DNA from: Breviolum minutum Mf 1.05b.01
Taxonomy: Eukaryota > Sar > Dinophyceae > Suessiales > Symbiodiniaceae
Reading direction: 5' to 3'
Length of the DNA stretch: 64,000 nt
NCBI GenBank assembly: GCA_000507305.1
Contig: DF239826.1
Span: 82,452 to 146,451 of the forward strand
Shown here: positions 12,261 through 25,188 of the stretch, piece after piece
Layout of the letters: every line of letters begins with the position of its first letter
How positions within the stretch are numbered: position 1 is the first letter of the stretch
Program-made: the position numbers and the translations under genes
The notes under the pieces: generated by a model
Seen by the model: only the letters and a program-made list of their open reading frames with translations
What the model was told of the DNA's origin: nothing
Databases searched by the model: none

Positions 12261-13994
12261 CATCAAGATCAGAAAGAGACTCAAACAGACTGACTGTATT
12301 GGCATGCAGAAAAGGCCATTGACCTGGGCTGACAGTATGAAACACAACTTCCAACCAATTTTTTTCAGCGCTGCTGAGTGCAAAGATAATGTTCATAGTT
12401 CCTACCAGAAGTGCGCCATTCTAAGGTATTTAATTCATGAAATTATGCGGGAGTTCGACTAATTAAATCAAAAACAAGGCAACTCTTTAGTTCTTTTCAG
12501 CTTCCTGGAGACATCAAGTAATTCCATGAATGAGAGAATTAATGTGTCCGCCAAAAGCACAAATATTTGATAATTTTGATGCATTAGAGCTATTTGGGAG
12601 TTAACTCAATCAGATAAATTCAACATAGTGTATATATATATATATAATATATATATATATAAAAGACCAGCCGGCCCCGAAACCGTCCGGGGGGGCAGCA
12701 CGATTTGATTGGAGGCTGTCGCTGTGGTTTTGGATGTTTTTCAAGAGTAGTCAATATCCACGCCATTCTAGGGAAAACTACAGGCTTCACTGTTTTGAAC
12801 ATATATTTGCGACATGTTTCCTGCTTTGGGGGTTACTCTGGGGGGAATTGTTGTTGGTCTGTCATGTTTGTTTGGTGCTGGGATGGCCCGAGTTCGGGAC
12901 AGGAGTTGTTACGTTGGCAGTTACACATCACCTTTCACTGATATGTTCAAAGGATTAAAGATGGGTTTATCTGATTTAGATTGATATGCTCTTTGTGTTC
13001 ATGTCATCTTCTGTCCTTTTCAGCATCTCTAGTCTAGTAGTTTATCAAATTTAAAGTAACGTTTTGGCTGGATTTCCTTTTCTCATTTGTTGCCTCACTG
13101 TCTCCATGCCTTTCAAGTAGCTACAAATTTTCTCTGTTTGTTTCATTGTCTTTGATTGCTTCTTCTAATGTCTCTCTTGTTCGATCTACCAAGGTTTTAT
13201 GATTTGAGTTCTAGTTTGATGCGTTTGATGTTTCTTTTAATCTCTCATCTTCCAAGGTCTTCAACAACATCAACCTCACTGGAAATTGACAATGGTATGG
13301 AGATACGGATATACCCAAAAACTTTAAGAAGAGTTTAGAATCATTTGTTTCCTTCCATGGCTTCCAAGAAAGGTGTGGCCTTGATTTCTGCAAGTCCTTG
13401 CCCCTCTCTTGCTTGGGTTGATAGGAAAACAATCCTTACCATTAACTTCAAATGCCACCCGCAAAACTGTTTTTGAATTCTTTATCCTTCTCATAAGTTT
13501 CAGCTTGGTCATATGTTGCGAATATCAAATATATAACAGATTGAATGCACTGTTACGTTACAGTTTGCAGTGTTTTACGCAATCCTCTTGCCTTTGCACT
13601 CCTCACTGGGCACATTCCTCTGCGCTGAATCCCAGGAGACTGCCTTCTGTACGGCTGTGTTCCCTTTACTTTTGTCACCAACACTACCATATCAGTCCAG
13701 CCATCCTACTGTGACAATTAAGATCTTAATCTTGTACCTCTTCATGGGGGAGAAAAAGCCCAATCCACATAGACCCAAACATTCCTTTCGTGACTTGCTC
13801 TGTTTCGTTTACCTATATGGGTCGCCCTTGTCTGTAGGGCCCACCAGAAACATTGCAAAAACTTGGACAGTTGGGAAAAAAAAACAAAAACACAGAGACA
13901 TCCTTTCTTGTGAATAGTGATACTCTCTCGATTACCAAACATCAATGAATCAATGAGTGTAAATTGGTCAAATCGGTAGACTGACATCCCCTAC

Positions 13995-14204
13995 AATTTC
14001 TGCTATTCTTCTTTGGATTTGCGCTACTGGCTGAGCTGTCAAAGAGGCGACGTTTCCTATTCTGGCAAGCTTCTGCACTTGCATCATGGCATTCTCATCA
14101 CCAAGAGTAGGGCAGTTGGCGTTCGAAGCCGCGACCAAGGGACACATCCATGTGGCCCAGGTGACCAAAACCAAGGTGGTTGACGCCATAATCACAGATC
14201 GCAT
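13995..14204 (-). CDS. Delta-class carbonic anhydrase, copy 2, signal-peptide exon
   Basis: The same 70-residue secretory leader as in copy 1, starting at ATG 14204. The downstream intron is about 1.9 kb because the 1958-bp segment is missing. A spliced-leader-like sequence lies about 71 nt upstream at 14275-14289. The splice junction to the main exon is as uncertain as in copy 1. Confidence 0.6.
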
Positions 14205-14274
14205 CACGGAAGTGAACGGACTTTACGCAGTGCGTATATAGTATCTACGTGCAATCTGGAAAGACTGAAAGGGC

Positions 14275-14289
14275 CTTGAACCAGAATGG
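14275..14289 (-). promoter_or_regulatory. Degenerate spliced-leader relic upstream of carbonic anhydrase copy 2
   Basis: The same 15 bases as at 10272-10286 (CCATTCTGGTTCAAG on the minus strand), inside duplicated block B. It was therefore present before the tandem duplication. Confidence 0.5.
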
Positions 14290-14998
14290 TGCCATGCCAA
14301 TCTGTGGCCCAATGATAATGACACTGGTGAGCCAGTTCTCCATGCCTGATGCTGTCGGAGATTCCAACGCAACTCACCCAAGGCGACCAAATTTCTGGGC
14401 ACCCCGTGCCACGTTCAAGCGCCCCGGAAGGGGTCGGAAGCGCTCAGGGATGGATTCCCAGGTCTTACCTTTGAGCAACACGAATGCTGGGATGGGAAAC
14501 TTCCGGGATGATCACCTATTTCTATTACTATTTCAATCGATACCGACTCCAAAATTTACTGTTGTTGGGATTTTAGGCGAATTGAAAGTGTCTTTCAGAT
14601 CTAAATAATTTAGCCTATATACATTACAATGAATTGAATACATTATAGTGAATTGACACTGCAATCCCCGTTTCGAATTGAAGCTGCAAATCACATTCAA
14701 CGTGAATTGAGACTTCTTACTTGGGATTTTCCTTTCTAGCCATTCATGGTGAAGAATGGTGAATCGTACCTGGTTCATAAGGATTGTTTGTGGTGAAATG
14801 AAGTGCACAAGTACTCTGACATCATGGCAAGCACCTATTCCATCCATCTACGTCATATCATTTCATGGTATAACTCACCCGCAAGGCCCGTCGCCGTGTG
14901 AGGCTGTGAAGGCCTGGAAGAGGTGCTTCAAGGCTGGTTCAAGGCTGCTGACTCCACTGCTTGCTCAAATAGAAGAGATCCCCAACCACAACAAAGTC

Positions 14999-15063
14999 AA
15001 TCAAGCAACAAGCAATCAAGCAACAAGCAACAAGCAATCAAGCAACAAGCAAACAAGCAACAA
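14999..15063. repeat. Short AAGCAATC/AAGCAAC tandem tract
   Basis: Alternating CAAGCAAT and CAAGCAAC units over about 65 bp, with no coding role apparent. Confidence 0.85.
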
Positions 15064-18000
15064 GGACTCAAAGACATATGGTCCTTCTTTCCTTTGACGC
15101 ATGTGTTTCATCCTCTGTGTGGTCTTTTTTTTGTGCCTCTTAGTTCACTTAGACACCCGACGACCCATGATGACGGCATTCTGCTTGCCATCAGATGCCA
15201 CAGCCATGGTGACCTACAGCAACTTGCCAACACTACAACCGAACCAGATCAGCCTTTCTGCAACCAAATTACTATGCACCTGAGCACGATTAGTAGTTGA
15301 TCGTATGTCTTAGATGGTCGGCAATCAGTTCGATGATTCAAGAAATGTTATGGGCTATCTATCAGAAATGTATTTTGGAAATGCTCTAAAAGAAAAACTG
15401 CCTCACAACAAATCATCCGTTCGAAGTGTTCCATCTTTCAAGACCATCAGCTACATCCCAACTGTTGGTCCCAAAAAAGGAGTTCCTCCCAACTCGAAAC
15501 ATCTCAACATCTGCCTTGACCTATCTTAGCCAGGAAATATATACACTATACACCTAACAGGCCATGGGGAACTAGAAGAAAATCTGACCGCAAAATCTCT
15601 CTGATATCATTATGTTCAACAAAGATCAACAAAGGGCAAAGATGTATTGCTTTCAAAAAAAAGTCCAGCCCAAAGTCGTTGAAACCCTTGGCTTTGAACC
15701 TTCTTAAAGTGGGCCATGTCCTGGAGTGGTTGCGGCATCAGCACGTGAGTCCCTCCGAAGGCAAGCTATACTGTCAAGTCCTCTGGTCCAAATGTCAGTT
15801 AATGATCAGTTGCGGTTATTTGCGGATATTGAATGGGAATCCAAACTAGCCCCCGCCAGAAAGAAAAGGTTCAATAGCTGATACACCAACTGACCCTTGA
15901 TAAAAACGCATCCTTTTCAACTTTCAAGTTAAATAAAGTAGTTTGAAGCGCGTTGGGGTTCAACAAGAAGCTGGACCAGGTGTAAGTTAACCAATCTGGT
16001 GGCTTTCAAGAGACTGGATTGCTCGCTTTTGTCTAGTTGATTCCTGCCGCTAAGCCAACCAAGTCATGACTCATGACCGAGTTTGAGAACCGTTGGTTTG
16101 GGGAACATCTCGTCGTGGACCCGAAACAAAATCAGGGAACAAAAACTTCCCTTCCATTTTGGTAAATGTTGGTTCTATTTTCTTCCAAATTTTTAGCCAG
16201 TTTTTTTTTGGAACACCAGCCTGCACTTTTTGCGACCTCTCATCCTCCAAAATTCCAAACAAGCAAAAAAAAAACGTACCTTTCTCTCTGTGACTGCCAG
16301 GTTTCCTCCCTTTTTTTGTTGCCACCGACTCCTGAGGCAATTTCCAGGGCAAAGCGCCATTCTTGCCAATGCCACCCTTTGGCCTATGGCGAAGGTCGCC
16401 CCCGTGATTGTTGGAGACTTTTTGGGCTTGCTTCGCTGTTACAACACCGGGTTTTTTTCCAGGAAAACTTCCAACTTTGAAGATAAGGATGCAGTGACAC
16501 AAACCTGATTTTCGCCAAAAAACAAAAAAACATATAGCACGATGAATGTGTTCAAATGAGTTTTTGTTGGAATTCATGGTACTAAACCGAGTCGAAGAGG
16601 ACTAAGAATCTGGACCAAAACCACTAGTGCACTGATTTCACTGGTGCTTGGATCGGCTCAGTTCGAACCTATCTTGAAGGGTTTCAAGCCATGTACTTTT
16701 GAACCACTTCAAGATGGCACAACTTCTTACTCAAAGCAGATCAGTGCGATGCAAAAGGTAAAGCAGTTGTTTGAATCGATTGATTTGGAAGACTGGAGTG
16801 GGGAAGTTCCATTTTTACATATTCTTAACACCTCAAGGGTACCTTCTATTCCATCTTCAGACCAAAAAAAGGCCAAACAACTGCACAATCATCACCATTC
16901 CAGTGTTCTGTCCCCAACTGTTGCTGGGACAAAATTAAAGAAAACAAGCTACGATTCTTACGGAAAAAAAAATATGTGAACGATCTGCGAAAAGGTTCTT
17001 CTTGAAAACTGCATGATTTTGAAAATTTAGATTCGGCGCACGTGGTGGCAACGATCACAGACATCGGCATTTGGGCCATTTGTCCTGGCAGCATCTACTC
17101 AATGTGAAGCCACAACCGCAATTGTATTTCTGAACTGATCCTTAGTGGTAGCTCCTTTCAACGTTCCCTTCCAAATATTTCCTGGAAATTTGTAAACCCC
17201 GCAGCTGTCCTGATATGGCGAAAAATCCCAATCCCGATGTGAAACTTCACAAATTGATGGCTGGAGCAGCTGCAGAAAAAACGGGAAGGTGGTCTGGTCT
17301 TAAAAAAGGGAGCACGACGTTTGAGAAACATGGATGAGAAAAGGAACATTATTATTGAGGGCTCTACGTCGACTGCTCAACCCCTGGTATGTTCATCCTG
17401 CATCATCCAGAGAGGACTTGGGGTTATTGTGAAAGAGAGAGAGAGAGAAAAGGAACCTCAAAAATCGTACCATGTGAGATTCTGAAAATTCTGAAAAACT
17501 GTATAATTCCTACTCTAAGAAGGTTCCCCCACTTTAAGCAATTAGACTGGCTGAGCCTCAAGCATGATCCTCTTAGATTCTCCAAGTTTGCCCTGGACAA
17601 AAATCCCACGATTTTCTGCAATGAGGAACAAGCCTGTCTCGGCGAATGAGAACTCACTCTATTCAAGTGAAGTAGTCAAAAAAAAGGGACTCGTTCGAAC
17701 CAACGAAGCCCCACGAAGAGTGGCACTACTAATCTTCCTCTGGCAGCACAACACAAGAGATTACTTAAAGACCTTGGCGTTTGCCAAAGCTTCAGAAAGG
17801 ATTTGGGACTGGTGGCCTACACCACAATGCCCCAAGGCTGGACTTATTCCATCCGATAAAGTTCAGGCCCAAAAATGTCTTCCAATTCGAGTTCACCCAA
17901 AGGTGATACGAAAAGGACAAAAACGCGCGAAGCGGCCTCCCCCGAAGCTTCCCCTAAGCATCAGTGCTAACCGCAGCTTCAAAATTGTCAATTCAACCTA

Positions 18001-18431
18001 CTCCAAGAAGTGCTGCCTCTCATGATCACCAGGCCCCCCAATTGCGCCCTTTTATTATCGTAGTGATCAACATGAAAGATGCTTGAAGCTCATCCTTTCT
18101 TCATTGGAAGTCTCATGGAAGAGCATTAAGAAGTGGGATGATCTTGGACTTGTGGATGTGTACACGTGAATAATATATACATATATCATATGTATATATA
18201 TATATATATGTTACTTTCTCTATGCGGATAAGTGTGTGTCTTTTTTGACCTTTTCTTGAAGCAAAATTCGGAAGTTGAGATCATGGAAAATTTTCGCTGC
18301 AATGTTTTCCAATAAGTTTGTGCTTGGACAAGCTCCGGAAAACTCAGCTCACCTTTGGTTGCAAACGAATTCAGCACAAACACCTGGCAGGATGAAAGCT
18401 TTCCGAAAAAGAAAGGAAAATCCAACAACGA

Positions 18432-18536
18432 TACAGTTGATGGAGGAAATCCTGCACCACCTGGGATGTATGAAACCCTGCAAATCATGGGATAAACTAC
18501 CTATCAAGTGGTGCAGGATTTCTTCCATCAACAGTA
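18432..18536. mobile_element. Foldback MITE-like element, family M1, copy 3
   Basis: This is the best-preserved member. The left arm is TACAGTTGATGGAGGAAATC followed by CTGCACCACC. The right arm in reverse complement is TACTGTTGATGGAAGAAATC followed by CTGCACCACT. The arms pair over about 30 bp and enclose a short centre containing ATGGGATAAACTACC. Confidence 0.75.
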
Positions 18537-21500
18537 TTAAGATGTATTAAGGATGGAAAGCATGGACCTGTTGATGTTGGGTGGGCTTGGTGATTCTAAA
18601 AAGATAGAGACAACAACTGCTTTGGCTCTTGTATTGAGCGTACTTTTGCAAGGATGAATACAAGTCGGTAAGAATGTTTCAAAAATATCTCCTGCAGTAT
18701 CATTATACATACACTTACAAATATACTATCCATATTGAAAAAAAAAGAACTGCCAATGGGAAAACTGCCATCCTACCGGTAGGTTCCAGAATGATGTTTC
18801 CAACCGGAACAGGTGGGAATCCGCCAACCTCGACTCACATCATTCGGATCAACCATGCTGACAATATGAGACCTGGGTTTTTGGCGTGAATTTTCCCCAT
18901 GGAAAAAAGCAGCTTGGAACCGTTTCGGATGATGGGTTAGTGGTGGCAAGCGTCTGAAAAAAAAAAAACTTTTATATATATATATATATATATACATCAA
19001 TACGTTCCGCTCTCCATGAATAGGGTTTTTGATCAGGTTTTGGGGTAGTGGTACTAATCCAGGTTTCTCTGAGCTGATCTTCATGGTTTTGATTTTTATG
19101 CGATTTGCTCATCTTCCTCAATTTTTCAAGGCTTTTGAGCTTCACCTCTATCCGATAACTGAAGGGGGGAGGGGGGAAGTTTGCTGGCCGCCATTGCTCC
19201 CTGCATTTGAACCCGAATGTTCGAAATCCTATGTAAAATCAAAAGAAGAGGCTAGATTTTGGGTACTGATATCACACACACCGATCACACTTGTTGTACT
19301 TGTTGTAGGTTCCGATGTTCCTACTCTGGCCAAGCTATATCTTATTTATATATTTAGATACATATGGTTGTAGAACAGAACATGGATTGCAATTCAAGAG
19401 GAACAGCATTCACCATTTCGATGGGCGAGGTTTACTAAACAGTTGAAGTAACAGGTGCAGTGTTTCTGGGAGGGACTAGCAGTAAATCATTGAAATCGGT
19501 ACGGCAAGGGGCGACTACTGTGGCTGCCATTGTTTAGAAGGGACACTTTGTTCATGTTGAGGACAAGCCTACTCCACATGTGGCAATGTCATAATTTCAT
19601 TCTTCATAGGTACAACTTCCATGTGCAAAAAGAAATGACTTGCTGCAGAAACCTTGTAGCAATGTGCAATGTTGCACATACAGCATGCTGAGCATCAACA
19701 CACATGCGGTTGTGAATAAATTGTTCTATCTTACTACAGTATCCGTAAGAGTCTGGATCAATGCCAAGCCAAGGCGCTTGAAAGACCAAGACCAGCTGTT
19801 GATGACATTGTCCTTGGGGCAATTCTTAAGGTTTATGATTGCGTGCAATAACCCGAATCTCTATTGCTTTAAGGTAATGTTTTTTTCACTGTTTTGGGAT
19901 TCACGAATGGCACTAGTAAAACTCAAAAGATAAAAGGCTAAGTGCCATACCCTGCCAGGAAAGTAAAATTTTTACTGTAAGGATCTGATTTATCTTTGGA
20001 GAGGCAACGTACGTACCCAGCTACCCCCATCGTCAATTGGGTGCTTCGCCGACAGGATTATGGAATTCCATGCCGTTAGGAAAATCGACTTGAAAAAACC
20101 AAACATCCCCGGTGAAAACCCTGATGGAGAGGAGGGGATTCCCCTCCAGCGGAACGAGGAGGAACCTATCCCACCAAAGGTTGGTGCGGTGGAAGCTCAC
20201 CGACTCAGGTTGGTGCGGCAGGCGATGGGAATTTTCTTTACAGTAGTTCCCAGGAGCTCTATTTTTGGGTCATCTTTTTTTTCTACCATTGGTCTGCCTA
20301 CGTTAACGGCAACGAAAAATCTTGGCAGAAATCCGTGGCAAAAATGTGGCAACCGATTTTTGCTAGGAAACAGGCCCCGGTTGGAAATAGCCAAGGGGTG
20401 ATTATACAATTAGAGGCTGAGAGTTGATAAGTGGTCTGTTTCCAGGGTTCTCCTGGTTTGATTTAAGCACTTTGGAGAGAAGCGTCTCCGCGTCGCTGGT
20501 GAATTCTTTCTCTGTGCAACGATCCTTGCAAATCTCTGATGGAAACGTTTAGTTTACATCTTTACTGTCACATTTTGCTATTTAAAGGGGAATATACTTG
20601 GACAGAAACAACACGTTCTCTGCATCAAACATCATCAAATAGAGTCCCCCGGAGAGGTTCAACAAACCTTTCTTTCATGCCATCATCGCAGTTCATTTAG
20701 TGAAAAATGTCCAAATTCTGTTTCAAAAGTTTTCAGCCAAAGTTGGCATTTCTCCAAACTCTAGATATACATAGTGCCTTTAGGAAAACAGGTTCAATGG
20801 TTGGAGTTCCCATCTCGCCAGGAAAACAGAAGTTTTTGGATGTATTTCTTGAGTATTGCCAAGCTAGAATTTTGCCTATGTTGCTGCACTTCACCTGCAA
20901 TTGCTGTATTTGAGCTTCTCTGAAACTGAGTTTCTATATGATTTCACTCTCAAAAAGAGATACAAAAATCTCTGAAGCTACTTCAGTCACTTCCAACGTT
21001 GGGAGCAAGTTGGAAGTTCGGGATACTTCACTGCATTTCTGAAGCTACTTCAGTTTTTTTTGGCGAGGATTTCCCAAAAAAGCCACAACAATGGGCAAAA
21101 AAACTTCCGTCCTGCCGCCAAGTGGCATCTCCAGATCCTCCAAAGAAGTTCCACTCCACAAGCTGGCTTCCTTGCATTCGCCTGAGGGAGACCCGTTGGC
21201 AACGGGTGAAAAACAGGAGGTCCTGTCAATGACCTGGTTGGTGGTTGAGTTTCAACCAACCCCTTTTGAAACATGATGCGCAAGTCAAAAAAGTGGAGAA
21301 ATCTTCCCCAACTAGGGGTGGAAATAAGAAAGATTTGGAACCACCACCTAGATACATATTGTTTCAATAAGTGTTTTTTCTTAGTTGGTTGAACCCATCT
21401 GAAAACATAAACTCTCGGGGTATATCTGGACACTATTGACTTCCCTTGACCTTTTCAGAGCAGATTCTTTCTTTGTTTCAGCAAAATTTCCACCTGGGCA

Positions 21501-23261
21501 AACTAGTTGTCATGCATTCCTCTTTGCTGATTTTTTCGCACCAAAATTGTGGGCAACACGTGTGTGATCCCAAACCGGCAACTGCCCCGATCGATTGATA
21601 TCACACCATAATATCTAAAGACTGTAACCTCTCGGGAGCCACCAAAGACCAAAAGTTACAGAAAACTTCTGATGTTGGAATTTTTAAAGTTTTTGTCAGC
21701 TTTTCGATTTGTATGTTTATTATCATTGGTATATTTTGGAGAAACACAATGAAAACACTACTATATACAGTCTTTGTTGTATAACCAAAAGCTCGCAACT
21801 CTGGAAGGTTTTGGTGAAAATTAGGATCTGGTGACAATTAGACTTGAAAAAAAAAGCATGCAAAGACCAAGAAAATCCCAGCTTTTCCGCTTGACTTTGA
21901 AGGTCCCAGAATTGCCAGTGGAGTCAATTTGATTGGCATTGGTGGATACACGGATACCCTTTTAAAAAAAATACTGGGTTGTAGATTTGGCCCTGAATCA
22001 AAGCCAAACCTGGAAGCCAATATTTTGATTTAGATCTTTAGGCACCATCTGTGACTTTGTTTCTGAAAATCTATAGGGTACAAGTCTGCAACCTTCAATA
22101 TATCAAGGCTTTTCATGTTTTTTCCATTGTTGCTGACTTGTACTACAATTTCCTGCCCGAAAAAAAACGCTGAAAAACAGTGGCATCATTTTGGATGCAC
22201 AACAGAAGTGCTGGGGCTTCCCCAACTTCCCGGCGCATTTTCGCACCACCCCGCCTTTCATGCTGAGAGTGCTGGCGCAAACCAACGTTTGGGTTGCGGA
22301 AGATCCATGATATCCAACTTGGATGGCATTGCCAACATTGCCGACGGTCAACAAAATGAAGTAACGTCGGTCCTGCACCCAACAAAAATGCAAGAATCAT
22401 CCAAAGTCCATGCCGGGGTAGCCTTTGGATGTACGTTTGTGGTGCATTATACCATTATATCATCTACATATATATTTATACATATATCATTGCGAGATAG
22501 TGCAAATGACCAAAAGAATTGCTGAAATATGCAACTTTCCCACGACTTTTTGCTTGCTTGCATTCAAGAATTGGCAAGCTGAAAAGCTCTTGACAATCAG
22601 CTTCTGCCAAAGGGTGGAGTTAAGAGCATCCCCCCCCGCAGTCAGGCATCGTGAGGTTTGGAGAAAAAAGACAGAGATTATGCACCATGTGTCCTTGCAA
22701 TAATGCATTGTCAAATGTGGATATCCAGGTATCCTGAAAATAGGGAAGATTTGCAGATATTTACATGTTATATAAATTTACTATGCGAGTCAACTACCTA
22801 ACACAAACATTCCAAACATTCCGTCCTTCTCAAGCACATAATCTGTCGCATCGCCAGTGTTTAGGGCGCGATGGGCAGATACCTTCATTCCTCAGCCGCT
22901 TCAATGCAATGGGCAGAACACACGGGAAAACATGGGATATCGATGATATTGGATAACGTGGGAGCTCGGTACATGCAAATGCTTGCTATGATCATTGCGG
23001 GGAGCTGCTGGGTTTCTTTCACTAAATGCATGTTGCCTCCTTTGAAAAGGTCAACGATCTGTCAAATCCACACAACAACTCGCAAAGTGAGAATCCAACA
23101 TCTCACTTCCACACCCCAAGTGAGTCCAATCGAATGAAATGACTGCTATTCTCTTGCCCACGGTGCCGGGCTCTTCCATTTCCAGCCAAGTTGCTACCAT
23201 TTTGGAAGGTCAAAGAGTAATTCGTGAGATCCTGGGGAAAACAAGATGAGTCGAGGACATC

Positions 23262-24638
23262 TCAAGTGATGACAGAGGAATGACATCTCCAACAGCCGGA
23301 CCTGAGACAAAAGAGAAATCCAAAAGGCTCTTGCGAATGACTACCCGACTGTTCACTGTTCTCTTGACTGCGGTGACTTTCTACCAGAAAGTACGATAAT
23401 CGAATCCGGTCCTGCTTGTCATCGATTGTGATGGAGTGCCCCTGCAAATTGCACTGGGAAAGACTCACTGAAGTGCCAGTGCTGGTCTTCTTTGTCAATC
23501 CCATGGCGCAGAACATCTGGCCCTTGCAAGCATAGGTGGTTCCGCAACCACAACCGCAGCCGCTTGTGCTGCCGCAGCCGCAGCCGCAGCCACAAGCACC
23601 TTTGCCACAGCCACAGCCGCAAGCAGCATTGCCGCAGCCACAAGCACCTTTGCCACAGCCACAGCCGCAAGCAGCATTGCCACAGCCACATGCAGCGTTG
23701 CCACAGCCACACCCACAAGCAGCGTTGCCGCAGGCAGATGTTGTGCTGCCGCACCCACAGCCCTGAGAAGCTTTCCAAGCATCAACTTTGCCACAGCGGG
23801 CCGTTTTGCTGCCAGTTGTGCCACAGCCACATGCAGCGGTGCCACAGCCACCACCTGCGCCACAGCCACTTGTGCTGCCGCAGCCACAGCCACATGCACC
23901 ACCTGCGCCACAGCCACTTGTGCTGCCGCAGCCACAGCCACATGCAGCGGTGCCACAGCCACAGCCACATGCACCACTCGCGCCGCAGCCACTGGTGCTT
24001 CCACAGCCACATGACTTAGCCCCACAGCCACACCCACAGCCACAAGCTCCACCAGCAGGGCAAGTTCCATACTTGTTGCCGTGATTGTGCAGCTTTCGCG
24101 CCAAGTGAGCCTTCACCTTCATGTCGAAGGGTTGACCACTGGTCACATTTTGGAACATCACGTGTTCTGGGCATCCGTTGCCCTGCAGCACTTTCCCACC
24201 CGGCAACACGGATGTCTCCAAAGCCTTGGCTAGTGACGGGCTGCAAGGGGCTCCAACCTTTGAACTGCGGAAGCTGGAGATATTGCCCAGTTGACCCCTC
24301 AAGCACGGTGGCATATAAGGGGCTTCAGGCAGCAAATAATACCGATATTCTCCTGAAGCATCTATTGCTCCATGGCACTCATCTAGCATCGTCTTTTCAG
24401 TCCTCAGGCCATTTTTGAAGGGTCCCATGATGGGTGCGCCATCTAAAGCCCAACCGATTTGCACTTCAGGTCCCTTCAATGGCCAAGCACTTTTTCCAGC
24501 ATCTTTCCACCAGGTGCTTTTTTTCGGCACAGGAAGACCCAATGAACTCATGAGGCATAAAGGTGGAGCATGGTAGTGATAGTGCCCATAGGTGTCACCA
24601 TGACCACCGCAGCTGTCGAACAACCAAGTCATTCCCTC
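23262..24638 (-). CDS. YHYH-domain protein with Cys-Gly repeat tail, exon 3
   Basis: The exon begins after CTTGGCTAG at 24639. The YHYH domain is clear: FDSCGGHGDTYGHYHYHAPP, then GWALDGAPIMGP, LDECHG and GEYRYY (residues 5-100 of this exon from its Met). YHYH domains occur in bacterial and algal secreted proteins, and their biochemical role is not established. After a linker with a His-rich segment comes a long tract (about residues 191-375) built almost only of Cys, Gly and Ala with some Ser, Thr and Asn, in units such as CGCGNAA, CGCGKGA and CGCGSTSGCGAGGA. This density of thiols suggests metal binding or disulfide cross-linking, which is inference. The last 60 residues read to a stop at 23262, but they may be intron if a donor near 23390 is used. 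Upstream exons are at 25125-25188 and 26708-26856. Confidence 0.8.
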   Translation of the reverse strand, partial: EGMTWLFDSCGGHGDTYGHYHYHAPPLCLMSSLGLPVPKKSTWWKDAGKSAWPLKGPEVQIGWALDGAPIMGPFKNGLRTEKTMLDECHGAIDASGEYRYYLLPEAPYMPPCLRGQLGNISSFRSSKVGAPCSPSLAKALETSVLPGGKVLQGNGCPEHVMFQNVTSGQPFDMKVKAHLARKLHNHGNKYGTCPAGGACGCGCGCGAKSCGCGSTSGCGASGACGCGCGTAACGCGCGSTSGCGAGGACGCGCGSTSGCGAGGGCGTAACGCGTTGSKTARCGKVDAWKASQGCGCGSTTSACGNAACGCGCGNAACGCGNAACGCGCGKGACGCGNAACGCGCGKGACGCGCGCGSTSGCGCGCGTTYACKGQMFCAMGLTKKTSTGTSVSLSQCNLQGHSITIDDKQDRIRLSYFLVESHRSQENSEQSGSHSQEPFGFLFCLRSGCWRCHSSVIT

Positions 24639-25124
24639 CTAGCCAAGCTGGAATAGCTACATTCAGTTTGGAAATGTTGCTCTTCAGGGCCAAATTCAAC
24701 TCCTCAAGACTAATGAAGTCTAAAAGATGGAGCCATAGATCACTTTGCTTGTGTGACAATCGCAAGAATGATGGCATTTGTGACGTATATATGATGGTTA
24801 TGACCTACACACAGTCTTTCCTGTGATGTACTGATATCCAAGCACCATCAATGGCTAAGAAGTCCATATGAATCCCATGAAATACTGAGTTCCGCTGATT
24901 TCTGACACACAAATCAATTAAAACCAATCTGAAGGAAAGGCTATCCAGGAAGGAAACAACATGAGATCCGAATGCTTGAAAGGCTTTTGACCAGAAAAAA
25001 ACCCAAAAAAAAACAACACCACATGGCCTAGTCACAAGGGATAGCTTTTTCATAGCAAAAACAAACACCAATGGCCTGATGAATGTTGCACCAAACCCAC
25101 CCATTCCTCCCTGTTGTCCCGCAC

Positions 25125-25188
25125 CTCTGGATGTTCATGTACAAAGAGAACAGAGTTCAAAGCAATGCCTACGACGCCACCAACTTTC
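25125..25188 (-). CDS. YHYH-domain protein, exon 2
   Basis: A 64-nt exon bounded by an acceptor TTTTCCTTCAG and a GT donor (GAG followed by GTGCGG). It encodes KVGGVVGIALNSVLFVHEHP plus Glu. YHYH domains characteristically have a GVALNG-like stretch just before FDxCGGH, and this exon supplies it. The exon enters with one base completing a codon and leaves in phase 0, which joins correctly to both neighbours. The intron to exon 3 is 486 bp. Confidence 0.7.

Larger units (their letters stand above)
10337..12855. repeat. Segmental duplication block A, copy 2
   Basis: Second copy of 4362-6890. It carries the same 3' region with its 204-bp tandem repeat (10634 and 10838), the carbonic anhydrase main exon, the M3 foldback element and the proximal intron. 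A (TA)n run at 12629-12662 is expanded here. Confidence 0.95.
12857..14330. repeat. Segmental duplication block B, copy 2
   Basis: Second copy of 8849-10327. It carries distal intron, signal-peptide exon and 5' flank of carbonic anhydrase copy 2. Beyond 14330 the two units diverge completely, which marks the outer edge of the duplication. Confidence 0.95.
14331..23261. other. Gene-poor region
   Basis: About 8.9 kb with no coding sequence I can defend. Notable contents are a CAAG/CAAT-type tandem tract (14999-15063), (TA)n runs near 18196-18210, 18974-18994 and 22460, and an M1 foldback element (18432-18536). A 153-codon plus-strand frame (17564-18025) is rich in Lys, Pro and Arg but resembles no family I know. 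A 168-codon minus-strand frame at 16071-16577 is similarly anonymous. The stretch at 22190-22420 is GC-richer and open on both strands, which might mark an unrecognised exon. Confidence 0.5.

Noticed and set aside
16071-16577. 168-codon minus-strand ORF
   Set aside because: No recognisable motif, open frames on both strands, and A/T runs that account for the Lys/Phe content. It is left as unassigned.
23492-24084. Long plus-strand and alternate minus-strand frames over the Cys-Gly tail
   Set aside because: The codon-periodic repeat keeps several frames open. Only the frame continuous with the YHYH domain is meaningful.
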